Assembly: GCA_019155205.2 (NCBI GenBank)
Contig: JAHNZQ020000308.1
Span: forward strand, 3,045,078 to 3,109,077
DNA from: Gracilaria vermiculophylla
Lineage: Eukaryota > Rhodophyta > Florideophyceae > Gracilariales > Gracilariaceae
DNA: 64,000 nt
Reading direction: 5' to 3'
Made by a program: the position numbers and the translations under genes. The notes under the pieces were generated by a model. That model was not told the DNA's origin, ran no database searches, and saw only the letters and a program-made list of their open reading frames with translations. This document shows, in pieces, positions 1 to 9,870 of the stretch. How positions within the stretch are numbered: the first letter of the stretch is position 1; each line of letters starts with the position of its first letter.

Positions 1-2007
1 AGGCGGCAATCTCCGACACCTTTGCGCTGTTGATGAAAGACAAAGTAGCCGCCCGTTCATCCACTGTCACAGCATCCGGCGCCTGCATGGACAACGCTGC
101 CTTGCGGAACGCGACAGACTTGAGAAGTCCGAGCATCAGGACGGGCAGCACTTTCAGAGCTTCTGGCAGGATAAGCTGGCCACTCAGAGAGGCAGTGGTG
201 CAATGCTTGCGGTAGACGTAAAACATCTTGGCCGTCTTTTCGGTCAGCGCGTCGCCTGCCTTCGAGAAGTTCGAGCCGCCAATGAGCACGGCCGAGCTGG
301 CCTTCTTTGCAAGATACGCGGCCGTTGCATCGACATCAGCATGTCTGAAAACCTCAGCCAAAACAGTTGTCTTCTGCGCAAACATGGTGTGCACGCGGAT
401 GCATCTCCTGCCCAAAAAGTCGGTGTGCAACACAGCGCACTGCACGCATGCATCATCGTAAAAGGACGAGGAAGTGCCACCATATCTGCTGGCACCCCTT
501 TTATCATCAGGACTCAGCTTTGAGGAAACGGTGATTTCAAGCCCCACGGTGGTTGAGGCGTCGAAAACAGGGCCTGCAATGTCATCTCCCCGCTGCGGTC
601 GTCCAAAATGGCCAATGTATTCTCCCTTCACATCCAGCCCAGGAGAAGTTCGAACTCTCAACAACGATTCGAAAGCACGCGGTTCACTCGCCGCGACGCA
701 AAGCGACCGATGCAATGACGCCCCATCGCGAACAGGGTCGAAAGCGGAAAACAGGTGCATGCGACCACCGCAAGCGCGTGGAACTCTCCCCAGCGTAGCG
801 GCGTCGATGTAGACGGAGGACGGAGCCAGGAACAAATCCACAGTGGCCTGCACCTCAGCGAGCTCACAGCCCAGAATTTCATAGTTGGGTGTGGCTTCTT
901 TGAGCAGACTCATTTCACGGTCCTCTCCGCCACCAATGGCGCCGCCGCCGCGGCGCTCGAGCTTGGACACGCCGGCAGTGGGAAGAGAGCCGGCCACGAC
1001 AAACGCCTTTCCGCCACAGTCGGCAAACGCAAGCTTGATAGCTTGCAGCGCAGACCCAAGCGAACACTCGATCGAGAGCGTGCTTTGGTGGCCATTCGGA
1101 TCGGCTTGCGGGGCGGCATTCAGCCCGTGCGCTTCAATGGCGGCATCGACAGCAAACAATGCCTGTTTCGGGGTGAGGAACAGAGCATCGCCGCCGAGGG
1201 GCACAAACGGATCCATTATATCTGGAACGTACTGCGTAGTGACATTCTTTCCGTCCTCTGCGCCGCGGGCGTCAAAGAAATGCAGACCTTTGTCAAAAGT
1301 AACGACAGCAACGCGCGCGCCCTGATTGCTTCCCGGCAGTAAATTGGAGGCAATGGCGGATCTGATGGACCTGATGGCAAACGCGGAAAGGCCCGAAGCC
1401 ACAGAGCCGGACGACACGTCAAGTGCAAAAATGTAGCACGGAGGCTTGGGTGGACGAATGCAATAGTCCGGGGATCCGACAATGTAGTCGACAGATCCCA
1501 GGCGGAGCTCGTGGCGCTGGTCGGCGTCCATTCTGAGCCCGGTGGCGGGGGAGATCGGGGAGAAATGCTCAGTAGGGGTGGAGTTGACATGAGTGCATAA
1601 ATTACATTGGAACTGGGAGCCACCGCTGATGAACTTGAAGCCCGGGTTTGCATAGGCATTGCATCGTTCGCATCGGAGAGGGCCGCCAATCTGCTTGGAC
1701 GAAAAATCGACGACGGGCACGGGCATTTCGGCGGGCTGGTGGTTGGCAAACGGGGTGATCATGACGGCCAACGGCAGGGCGCTGAGCGACATGAGGGTGG
1801 GGTCGGAGGCAATGGCATTGGTAGTGAGGCGCATGAATCGCAAGCGGGCACTCCCGTCATCGACGGAAATGAAGTCGGCATTGGAGGCGGGAATGGATGG
1901 GAACGAGGACCCCTCGGCGACGAGCGACATGGCGCGATGGAAGTAGGGGCGCGGGGCGCCACACGGCGGCTCGACGGAACACGGGCGCGGCATCATGGAG
2001 GAGTTGA

Positions 2008-2045
<38 letters not shown>

Positions 2046-2435
2046 GGCTGCTGCGGCTGGGCGGCGGCGGGCGGGGCATGCGGGGCGCTGGCGGCGTACG
2101 GCTTGGGCTGGCTGCCGGCGTAGCCAGGGGGGAGCGGACGCGCGGGGGCGAGGGGGGCGGGGTTGGGGCGCATGTTGGACGGGCGCATGTTGGACGGGCG
2201 CATGGGCGGGGGCGGGGGCGGGGCGGCGGTTTGCGGCGCGGGCGCGGAGGGCGATGTGACCGGCGGTGCGTACGGGGCGGCGGCGGCGGAACCATTGGGC
2301 TGAAGCGACATGGAGTGCATGCGCGCGTGGAGCGGTTGCTGTTGCTGTTGCGGCGGGGGGCGCATGGCGCCGTAGTGCGGCGCGGGCGGCGGCGCACGGT
2401 GCGGCACGCGGGGAGCGGCGGCTTGCAGGTGGCTC

Positions 2436-2483
<48 letters not shown>

Positions 2484-2860
2484 ATGGGCGCCATGGGCGA
2501 CGGCTTCGGCATGGGCGGCGCTGCGCGCGTGTGCGGCGGCGGCGGGCGCAGCGGCGGCGCGTGGCGCATTGGCGGCGGCTGGCGCATGGGCGGCGGCGCG
2601 AGGCGCGCGGCGGCGGGCGGCTGCTGCGCGCGGGCGTTGGGCGGATGCATCGGCGGCGGCGCGCGGTGGAAGGGCGCTGCGCGCGGCGACATGGCGCCGG
2701 GCGGCTGCGGCGGCTGCGACGGCTGCGGCGGCTGCGGCGGCTGCGGCGGCTGCGGCGGCTGCGCGGCGAGCTTGGGATCGCGCGGGCGCGCGGGCGGCGA
2801 CGCGTACTGCGCGCGCTGCTGCACGTTGCGCGGGGGGTAGGGGGCGCCGGGCGTGTGCAT
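1..2860 (-). CDS. SEC24: Sec24-type COPII coat cargo adaptor (3' end beyond window)
   Basis: COPII inner-coat subunit that pairs with Sec23 and selects cargo at ER exit sites. I translated the minus strand directly: an uninterrupted frame runs from an ATG at 2860 (MHTPGAPY) off the left edge, giving 953 visible residues. Residues 1 to about 285 are rich in Pro, Gln, Ala and Met with two CAG-encoded Gln runs, as in other Sec24 N-termini. A zinc finger follows (C397, C400, C419, C422; C-x2-C-x18-C-x2-C), then the Sec23/24 trunk with the GSVDYIVGSPDY and RPPKPPCYIFALDVS segments, the beta-sandwich and the start of the helical domain. Sec24 is preferred over Sec23 because of the long P/Q-rich N-terminus and the trunk wording. 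The gelsolin-like end is missing. GC content drops sharply from the low-complexity N-terminus to the conserved part. It is divergent from QNG1, 263 bp away. The start is the first in-frame ATG I accept; upstream is GC-box repeat. Confidence 0.9.
2009..2044. repeat. CTG/CAG trinucleotide tract in Sec24
   Basis: A run of CTG on the plus strand encodes polyglutamine in the Sec24 N-terminus and continues as CAG/CCG mixtures. A second, longer CTG run lies at about 2440-2483 in the same gene. Length variation between strains is likely. Confidence 0.9.
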
Positions 2861-2866
2861 GGCGGC

Positions 2867-2896
2867 GGGGCGGGGCGGGGCGGGGCGGGGCGGGGA
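2867..2896. repeat. (CGGGG)n GC-box repeat in the Sec24/QNG1 divergent promoter
   Basis: About six copies of CGGGG stand directly upstream of the Sec24 start, in the 263 bp that separates the two divergent genes. The array could bind Sp1-like factors or fold as a G-quadruplex; that is inference. It may equally be a by-product of the extreme base composition. Confidence 0.6.
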
Positions 2897-3040
2897 CGGC
2901 TGCGGCCGGATCGGCGCGGGGGCGCGGCGCGCTGCGGGACGGTGAAGAGCGCGGGGCGCGGCGCGGCGCGGCGCGGCGTCCGCGCGCGGGCTCGCACGCG
3001 CGCGCGTGCTTGTTGATTGACGCGCGCGGCGCGCGCGCTC

Positions 3041-3049
3041 ATTGGCTGC
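3041..3049 (-). promoter_or_regulatory. CCAAT box (GCAGCCAAT on the minus strand)
   Basis: ATTGGCTGC on the plus strand lies 75-83 bp before the QNG1 start and about 181 bp before the Sec24 start, so one NF-Y-type site could serve both genes. The same nine bases recur at 51828-51836 and 52362-52370. Function is inferred from position only. Confidence 0.4.
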
Positions 3050-3123
3050 CGCCGCCGCGCGCCGCCGCGCCATGTCTCTGGCGCGCCGCCGCGCCGCCGC
3101 GCCGCGCGGCAGCGGCGCGCGCC

Positions 3124-4316
3124 ATGGACGGCGCGCCCAGCGAGCGCGTGCGGCGCGGCGCGGCGCTGGTGGCGGCGCTGCGCGACGCGCCCGTGCGCGT
3201 GGACGCCGCGGCGTGCGCCAGGGCGGCGTCGTTCCTGCACCCGCTGCTGCGCGCGACGGCGCACTCGCCGCAGAGCGTGTCGCGCGCCTGGTGCGGCGCC
3301 AACGGGCTGCACCCCGCGTCCCCCTCCGCGCAAGCGCTAGAATGGTCAGTGGCGCGCGCCCCCCCCCCTCTCCCCCCCCCCCCCGCGCCACGCGCGCCGC
3401 CAACGTGCTCACACTCCGCGCCGCGCGCAGCAGGATTTTCACCGTCGACACGCTCAACTTTTGCTTCTGGACGCCGAGCCACGTGCCGCCGTTCACCGTG
3501 CTGTACCGGGGAAGGCGGCACACCGGCTACTGGGCGCTTTGCGCCGCCGTGAACCGCGCCATGGAGGAGCAAATCCCCATGACCGACGCGCACTTCCTCA
3601 GCACGGTCGATGAGCGCACGATGGCGCACGTGTTCAGGTCGGCAACCGCCTCGCCCATCCCGCTGCTCGAGCGCAGAGTGCAGGCGCTCAACGAGGCCGG
3701 GCGCGTGCTCAAGCAAAAGTTCAACGCGTCCGTGCACTGCCTGGTGCAGAGCGCGCACGGCAGCTGCCAGACGCTCATACAAACGCTCGTGTGCAATTTC
3801 AAGTCGTACGACGACTCGGTGGCGCTGGACGCGCTGAGCGCGTGCGACAGCCAGCGGCGGCGATGGGCGCAGCAGATGCAAGCGGAGCGGCTGTACTTGT
3901 TGAAGCGCGCGCAGATTGTGGTGGCCGACATGTGGGCGTGCTTTGCGGGCAGCGACCAGTACCAATTCCGCGACATTCACACGCTCACCATGTTTGCCGA
4001 CTACCGAGTTCCGCAAGTGCTCGTGTGGCTGGGTGCATTGAAATACTCGCCCGCCCTGATGAAAGAGCTGCAGGCGGAGGTTGAACTGCAGCCTGGTTGC
4101 CTCACAGAGGTTCAGATTCGAGCGTGCTCCATTCATGCCGTCGAGCTCATTCGAGCGCACCTGCAACAGCTGCAGTCGCGCAGCGATGCACAACAACTCA
4201 GTCGCATGCCAATCAATTCCGTGCTCATTGATTTTTTGTTGTGGGACTACGCTGCTGCTCACCAACACCAACTGCAGCACATTCCCATACACCGCGTTCG
4301 ATCTGTTTACTACTGA
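3124..4316 (+). CDS. QNG1: Queuosine salvage nucleosidase (DUF2419/QNG1 family), two exons
   Basis: Releases queuine base from queuosine nucleotides so it can be reused for tRNA wobble modification; human QNG1 (C9orf64) is the family reference. Exon 1 is 3124-3344 and exon 2 is 3434-4316. The 89-bp intron (GTCAGT...CAG) joins in phase to give 367 residues. Family signatures seen: WIFTVDTLNFCFW across the splice, YRGRRHTGYWALCAAVNRA, DQYQFRDIHTLTMFADYRVPQ (here split by me only for naming: MFADYRVPQVLVWLGAL), and IRACSIHAVELI near the C-terminus. The acceptor was chosen because the alternative, three bases upstream, would replace the conserved Trp. The start is the first ATG after the promoter; the longer open frame upstream is GC-rich noise. 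The intron contains a pyrimidine-rich C tract at about 3360-3384. It is divergent from Sec24. Confidence 0.88.
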
Positions 4317-4672
4317 ATCAAATCCACTGCCAACCGTTTCTTCTTCTGCGTTTCTGCAGCCATCAACAGCATTTACCGTTTGACCCAAGCACGTCCCCCC
4401 AACGCTCTGCTCTTCAACCACACTCATCCTTGCCCGCACGCACAACGCCCATACACAAACAAGCATTGCATAAACTACCACAACCCCAACCTCCAATAAC
4501 ATGACAACCAACACAGCCTTATCATGCAGTGCGCTGTTTCTTTTCTTCAAAGCACCCACGCTTGCGACGCAGCCACGAGCAATGTGCACCCAAAGGCGCG
4601 TACCACCTGGTGTGCTGCGCAAGCCACGCGTGCAGAGGGAGCGAGTGCGTGCTGCCCCCGACACAACACTGC
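4317..4672. other. Intergenic, convergent 3' ends of QNG1 and the AAA ATPase
   Basis: This stretch is less GC-rich and C/A-rich on the plus strand. It probably holds the two 3' UTRs. I see no gene or structured RNA. Confidence 0.6.
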
Positions 4673-6273
4673 CTACGGCGCACGCCAGCGTGCAATCATA
4701 TCAGCCGCGCTTTGGTCGACGTGCGGCTGCACGCCGTCGAACGCAACGTCAATGTCGCGCGCGCTGATATCCCTGTTTTGGTTGAGCGCGCCGAGCGCGG
4801 CGGCGCGGCAAGCGCCCTGAATGTCGGCGCCGCTGAAGCCCTCGGCGTCGGCCGCGCGTGCGCACACGCGCTCGCACACGGCTGCGCGCAGCATCATGCG
4901 CCGCGCAAACAGCAGCGCGATGCGCGCGCGGTCCTGCGCGCCGGGCAGCGGCACCAACACGCACGCGCCAAAGCGGCCGGGGCGCAGCAGCGAGCGCGCC
5001 ACCAGCCACGGCACGTTGGTGGCGGCCACGACGCTGACGCCGCGCGGCAGCCGGTCCAGCAGCGCGCCCAGCACGGCGGGCAGCCTGCGCAGCGCCGGCG
5101 CGAACAGCGCGTCCACCTCGTCGAAGAAGAGCAGCGCGGGCGCGCGCGCGGCGGCGCGCGCAAAGTGCGCGCGCAGCAGCCGCTCCGACTCGCCCACCGC
5201 GCCGCGCGCCAGCGCCGCCGCCTGCAGCGCCACCAGCCGCGCGCGCCCCGCCGCCGCCGCCGCGCGCACCAGCGACGTCTTGCCCGTGCCCGGCGCGCCG
5301 TACAGCAGCAGCGCGCCGCGCGGCCGCGCGCGCGCGCGCGGCTGCAGCAGCCGCTGCAGCTGCTGGTGCGCCAGCGGCGCGCCCGGCAGCGCGTCGCGCA
5401 CGCGCTGCCACGCGCGCGCGGCGGCGCGCGGCGCGCGCGCGTCGTGCTGCTCGTGCTGGCCGCCGCGCGCGGCGGCGCGCGGCGGCAGCGCCAGCGACAG
5501 GTCGCACGCGCCCGCCACGGCCGGGTGCAGCTCGGCGCGCGCGGTGGCCAGCACGAGCAGCACGACGCGCGCGGCGCGGCGCACGAGGCGGCGCAGCGCC
5601 AGGAAGGCGGCGGCGTGCGCGCGCAGCGCGGGCGCAAAGGTGAGGTGCGCGTCGTCCACGACGAGCACGGCGGGCGCGGCGGCGGCGGCGGCGGCCGCGT
5701 AGTACTGCAGCGCTTTGAACAGGTGCGGCGCGTGCGCGACGGCCAGGTCGGACGGCTGCAGCCGAATGAACGTGGCGCTGTTGCGCGCGACGGCGGAGGC
5801 GGCCAGCGACGACTTTCCGCCGCCAGGCTGAGCGAGCAGCAGGATGGAGCGCGGCGCAAACGGGTGCGCGCACAGCGCGGCGCGCAGCACGGCGTGCAAC
5901 GGCGGCGAGGTGTCCGCGCGCGGGGGCGCCGGCGCGCGGAGCGAGGGCGGTATGGGCGGCAGCAGAAACGTGCTCGTGTCGTGCGCGGTGTGCAGCGCGT
6001 TGCTGGGCTCGCAGCGCTCCACGACGACGGAGAACGGGTGTGCAACAAACGGCAGCTCGTACGGCTCGGCGCGCGGCGGCAGCTCGGCGCGCAGAAAGTA
6101 GTCGCGGAGGAGGGCGGCGCTCGCCGTGGGAGCGCCGCGCGACTGCCAGCTGAGACGGAACAGCAGCGCGCTGGCCGTCGGCGGCGGCGGCGGCGGCGGC
6201 GGCTGCGGCTGCGGCGGCTGCGGCGGCTGCGGCGGCAGCGGCTGCGGCTGCGGCGCACACGCGCTGCGCGCCA

Positions 6274-6274
<1 letters not shown>
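4673..6274 (-). CDS. Tandem AAA ATPase, Cdc48/Pex/Afg2 type, short
   Basis: A protein of 533 residues with two AAA modules after a Pro/Gln-rich start of about 35 residues. D1 has a Walker A AQPGGGKSS near residue 150 and a Walker B VLVVDDAH in which the usual Asp-Glu pair reads Asp-Asp. D2 has Walker A GAPGTGKTS near residue 325, Walker B LLFFDEVDALF, sensor ATNVPW, arginine-finger region LLRPGRFG, and the helical lid GFSGADIQGACRAAA. D2 looks active; D1 looks weakened, as in Pex1/Pex6-type proteins. Those families usually have about 700-1200 residues with an N-domain, which is missing here. It could be a Pex1, Pex6 or Afg2 relative; I do not assign one. It is divergent from HisG (270 bp) and convergent with QNG1. 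Confidence 0.75.
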
Positions 6275-6307
<33 letters not shown>

Positions 6308-6544
6308 AGGGGCACGGTGGCGCGGGGGCGCTGTGCAGCGGCGAGCACTCGCGGCGGAGCACTCTCACTCGCACGCGATCGACTGGTGGCTGGCTGCGCG
6401 CGCGGGCAGATTTTGGAGTAAAAAGCACAATGCGGCGCGTCGGCGCAGCGCACGGCACCGAGCCGCTCGTGTTCGATGATGGAGCGACGCCGTGGTGGGC
6501 GGCGCGGAGAGAGCGAGGCGAGCAAGGCGGCTGCATCGCCCCCC
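6275..6544. promoter_or_regulatory. Divergent promoter region, AAA ATPase / HisG
   Basis: 270 bp separate the two start codons. A GGC-repeat run at about 6275-6307 is the 5' leader of the ATPase. An upstream in-frame ATG for HisG lies at 6476. No clear TATA element is visible. Confidence 0.5.
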
Positions 6545-7747
6545 ATGACGACGCGTGGCGCGTTCCAGGCGCCGCTGCCGCTGCCGCTGGCGCTGCCGCT
6601 GGCGCCGCGGCCGCCGCTGGCGGTGCGCGCGGCGGCGCGCGCGCGCGTGGCGCGGCGGCAGCCCGGGATGGCGGCGAGCGCGGGGCGGCGCAGCAAGATC
6701 CGGCTGGCCATGCCGTCCAAGGGCGACACGCTGGCGGCGACGCAGCGGCTGCTGAGCGAGGTGGGCATGGACGTGCAGCTGCACAACCCGCGGCAGTACG
6801 TGGCGGCGCTGCGCGGGTCGGACGTGGAGGTGTGGCTGCAGCGGCCGGCCGACATTGTGCGGCAGGTGCGCGACGGGCACTGCGACCTGGGCATCGTCGG
6901 GCACGACCTGGTGGCCGAGCACGGCGGGGCGCGCGGCGCCGTGGTGGCCGTGCACGAGCGGCTGGGCTACGGCGAGTGCCGGCTGGCCGTGGGCGTGCCC
7001 ATGCGGTGGGGCGAGTGCGGCGACATGGCGGCGCTGCGGCAGCGCGCGTGCGGCGGCGAGCTGCGCATCGCCACCAAGTACGTGAACGAGACGCGGCGCT
7101 TCCTGCTGCAGCACGGCATCGACAAGTACCGGGTGGTGAAGATGGACGGGGCGCTGGAGGCGTCGACGCAGATGGGCACGGCGGACTGCATCATCGACCT
7201 GGTGTCGTCCGGCACGACGCTGCGCGAGAACCTGCTCAAGGAAATCGCGGGCGGCACGCTGCTGTCGTCGTCCATGCAGCTGGTGGCCAACCGGGCGCAC
7301 ATCTCGGACGAGGGCGCGTTTGGCGAGCGGCTGCGCGCCGTGACGCGCGAGCTGCTGGAGCGCATCGAGGCGCACCTGCTGGGCAAGGACAACTACAACG
7401 TGATCGCCAACATCCGCGGCTCCAGCATGGTGGACGTGAGCCGGCGGCTGGCGTCGCAGAGCAACCTGCGCGGCATGGACGGCCCCACGGTGAGCCCGGT
7501 GGTGCCGCCGGCGGACGCGGACGAAGGCATGTACGCCATCAGCATCGTGCTGCCCAAGGAGCAGCTGTACTCGGCGATCCAGCAGCTGCGCCGCGTGGGC
7601 GGCTCCGGCGTGACGGTGCTGCCCGTGTCGTTTGTGTTTCCGCAGCACTGCCGCCGGTGGAGCGCGCTGATGCGCGAGATCGGGCTGCACGCGGGCGACG
7701 GCGCGCGCGGCGCCGCTGGCGCACGCGGCGTGGCGTCGCGCGCGTGA
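6545..7747 (+). CDS. HISG: ATP phosphoribosyltransferase, long form, plastid-targeted
   Basis: First step of histidine synthesis: joins ATP and PRPP to give phosphoribosyl-ATP, in the plastid. 400 residues. The leader of about 50 residues (MTTRGAFQAPLP...) is basic and Ala/Leu/Pro-rich with a Phe at position 7, which fits a primary-rhodoplast transit peptide. The catalytic part has IRLAMPSKGD, DLGIVGHDLV, the PRPP-binding segment DLVSSGTTLRENLL, and the C-terminal ACT-like regulatory domain with MYAISIVLPKEQLYSAI and GGSGVTVLPVSFVF. That extra domain marks the long form, which is feedback-inhibited by histidine in known members. An in-frame ATG at 6476 would add 23 Arg/Gly/Ala-rich residues; I prefer 6545 because of the Phe placement. 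Intronless. Confidence 0.93.
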   Translation: MTTRGAFQAPLPLPLALPLAPRPPLAVRAAARARVARRQPGMAASAGRRSKIRLAMPSKGDTLAATQRLLSEVGMDVQLHNPRQYVAALRGSDVEVWLQRPADIVRQVRDGHCDLGIVGHDLVAEHGGARGAVVAVHERLGYGECRLAVGVPMRWGECGDMAALRQRACGGELRIATKYVNETRRFLLQHGIDKYRVVKMDGALEASTQMGTADCIIDLVSSGTTLRENLLKEIAGGTLLSSSMQLVANRAHISDEGAFGERLRAVTRELLERIEAHLLGKDNYNVIANIRGSSMVDVSRRLASQSNLRGMDGPTVSPVVPPADADEGMYAISIVLPKEQLYSAIQQLRRVGGSGVTVLPVSFVFPQHCRRWSALMREIGLHAGDGARGAAGARGVASRA

Positions 7748-7810
7748 GCGCGGCCGGCGCCCGCGACGCGGCGGCGCGCGGCGGTGCGCGCGAGGCGGCG
7801 GTGCGCACGA

Positions 7811-7880
7811 TGGCGCGGTGGCGCAGTGGCGCGGTGGCGCAGTGGCGCAGTGGCGCAGTGGCGCAGTGGCGCAGTGGCGC
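7811..7880. repeat. 9-bp minisatellite (unit like TGGCGCAGTGGCGCGGT halves)
   Basis: About eight copies of a 9-bp unit TGGCGCAG(T/G)-type sit 64 bp after the HisG stop. The copies differ at one or two positions (GCGCGG versus GCGCAG). It is too short and has no unique spacers, so it is not a CRISPR array. Confidence 0.85.
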
Positions 7881-7935
7881 ACGACGTGGCGCGCGCCACT
7901 TGGAGGAGGCTGTCGTAGGAGCTGCGTAGCACTGG

Positions 7936-7936
<1 letters not shown>

Positions 7937-7965
<29 letters not shown>
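7937..7965. repeat. (AC)n microsatellite
   Basis: An uninterrupted dinucleotide AC run of about 14 units, followed by A5, in the intergenic stretch between HisG and the Hint-domain gene. The rest of 7748-8196 is GC repeat and shows no gene. Confidence 0.95.
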
Positions 7966-7970
<5 letters not shown>

Positions 7971-8196
7971 TTGCTGCTGGTCGGGGGGCGGCGCGGGCGC
8001 GCGTTGCGCGCGCAACGCACCGTGGGGGGCACGGCGGCGGCGGCGGCGGCGGCACACGCGCGGCGCGCTCGCGAGGCGAGGCGCGCGCGCGCGCGCGCGG
8101 CGCGCGCGCGGCGGCGAGCCGCGTCGCAAGACCGCGCGCACGCGCGGCGCGGCGCGCGTCAAAGTGTGCGCGCGGCGGCGGCGGCGGCGGCGGCGC

Positions 8197-8835
8197 TCAG
8201 AGCAGCGCGGCGCGCAGGCGCGGCGGCGCCAGCGCGAAGAGCGGGCGGCACGCGGCGCAGGCGCTGAACAGCGCGCGCAGCGGCGCCAGCGCCGAGTGCG
8301 CGCGCGCGGGGCGCGCCCACGTCGTGTACGTGGTCACGCGCACGCCGTCCACCACCAGGTCGCCGTGCAGCGTCTGCGGGTTGTACAGCCCGCGCGCCGC
8401 GCGCCGCCGCACGCCCGCCACCTCCGCCGCCCCGCCGTCGCCGCGCTGCAGCACGTCGCCCGCGCGCACGCCCGCCGCCGCCACCACGCGCCCGTTGGCG
8501 TACAGCAGGTGCCCCGCCGTCAGCACCACCGCCCCCCCGCCGCGCAGCTGCAGCGCCACGAAGCGCCCCCGCGCCTGCGCGCCCTCGTGCGTGAACATGA
8601 ACACGCGGCTGTACTGCCCGCCGCCCACGTGCACGCTGTCGCCCACCGCCAGCTCCTCCATCCGCCGCGTCGACCCGTCCTCCAGCTCCACCCGCGCCCC
8701 CGCCGGGAAGCACACCGGCTCGTCGTCCCCGTCCCCGTCCCCGTCCCCGTCCCCATCCCCATCCCCATCTTCATCCCCATCTTCCTCTTCATCCCCATCC
8801 CCATCTCCGTCCTCGTCCCCGCCCGCCGTCTGCGT

Positions 8836-8903
<68 letters not shown>

Positions 8904-9393
8904 CCGCCGGTGCTGGCGCCGACGACGGCATCGGCGCGGCGGGCGCCGCCGCCGCCGCTGGCGACGCGGAGGCGGAGGCGGAGGCGGAGGCGGGGGGGGG
9001 GCAGCGCGCCGCGTCCTTGGCGCCGTCCAGCGCGGCGTCGCCGGGGTGGCTCAGCTGCGAGCGCCGCAGCGGCACGGCGTCCGCGGCGGACCACAGGCAG
9101 CACGGGTCGCCGAGCTCCTCGCCGTTGGACACGCCGTCGCCGTCCGAGTCGCGCTGGCACAGCTGCTTGGTCCAGCGCAGCCCGGCCGCCTCGAAGTCGA
9201 CGCCGAACGCGTTGCGCTCGGCGCCGGGCACGCAGCCGCGGTGGCCCAGGTAGCGGCACTCGATGCCGGAGCCGTCGCGCTCCCACGCGTCGCCGTTGGG
9301 GATGCGCGCGGGGTACTCGGGGCGCGCGCCGGCGCGCGGCAGCGCCAGCGCCAGCGCCAGCGCCAGCGCAGCGGCGGACACAAGCGGCGTCAT
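8197..9393 (-). CDS. Secreted temptin-like protein with Hedgehog-type Hint (hog) autoprocessing domain
   Basis: 398 residues. A signal peptide of about 23 residues (MTPLVSAAALALALALAL) leads into a temptin-type Cys-rich domain (about 24-115) with YPARIPNGD, GAERNAFGVDFEAAGLRWT, a Ca-loop-like DSDGDGVSNGEELGDP and a LSHPGD motif. A linker of about 110 residues made of Ala/Ser and Asp/Gly/Glu repeats follows. The C-terminal Hint domain starts at Cys228 (VCFPAGARV), has ELAVGDSV, the TxxH pair at T292/H295 (LTAGHLLYA), then HGDLVVDGV and SALAPLRAL, which match the end of Hedgehog Hint closely. By analogy the precursor would cleave itself before Cys228 and release the temptin part, possibly with an adduct. 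The start follows from the signal peptide. Longer upstream reading is poly-Pro noise from the G tract. It is convergent with HisG. Confidence 0.82.
8718..8903. repeat. In-frame short tandem repeats in the linker of the Hint protein
   Basis: Two 6-bp repeat blocks lie in the coding sequence: CCCCGT/CCCCAT units (8718-8815) encode Asp-Gly-rich acid sequence, and GCCGAC units (8836-8903) encode Ser-Ala alternation. A third GAGGCG block lies at about 8966-8992. All keep the frame. Confidence 0.9.
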
Positions 9394-9461
9394 GCGGCAC
9401 GGCAGGTTGCGGAGCGGGGCGGGTGGGAAGGCTCGCGCAGCGGGCGCGCGTGCGGGCGTGC

Positions 9462-9492
<31 letters not shown>

Positions 9493-9498
9493 GGGGGG

Positions 9499-9552
<54 letters not shown>

Positions 9553-9557
9553 GGGGG

Positions 9558-9596
<39 letters not shown>

Positions 9597-9832
9597 GGGG
9601 GGGCGGCGGGCGTGCGCGCGCGCGGGTGGCGGGGTGAACGCGGCGGCCGGCATGGGTGGCAGCAGCGCGCGCCTTAAGCGCGGCCGGCGGCCCAGCGCGG
9701 CGCGGCGGCGCGGCGGCCGCGGGGGAGCGCGCCACCGTAAAGCGCGCGGCGCGCGCGCCGCCACGCGCCACGCGCCGCCGACAGCGCGCGCGCACCCCGC
9801 GCGCGCGAGCGGCGCACACGCCGCCGCCCCCC

Positions 9833-9870
<38 letters not shown>

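Noticed and set aside
1607..3016. 469-codon plus-strand frame opposite Sec24
   Set aside because: Same codon phase as the real gene on the other strand; Arg/Gly/Leu-rich mirror of GC-rich codons with no domain.
4529..6421. 630-codon plus-strand frame opposite the AAA ATPase
   Set aside because: Arg/Ala/Gln composition artefact; the minus strand has clear Walker motifs.
7811..7880. CRISPR array
   Set aside because: 9-bp head-to-tail units without spacers, in a eukaryotic intergenic stretch.
9462..9602. Telomere or quadruplex locus
   Set aside because: No regular telomeric unit, and genes continue on both sides.
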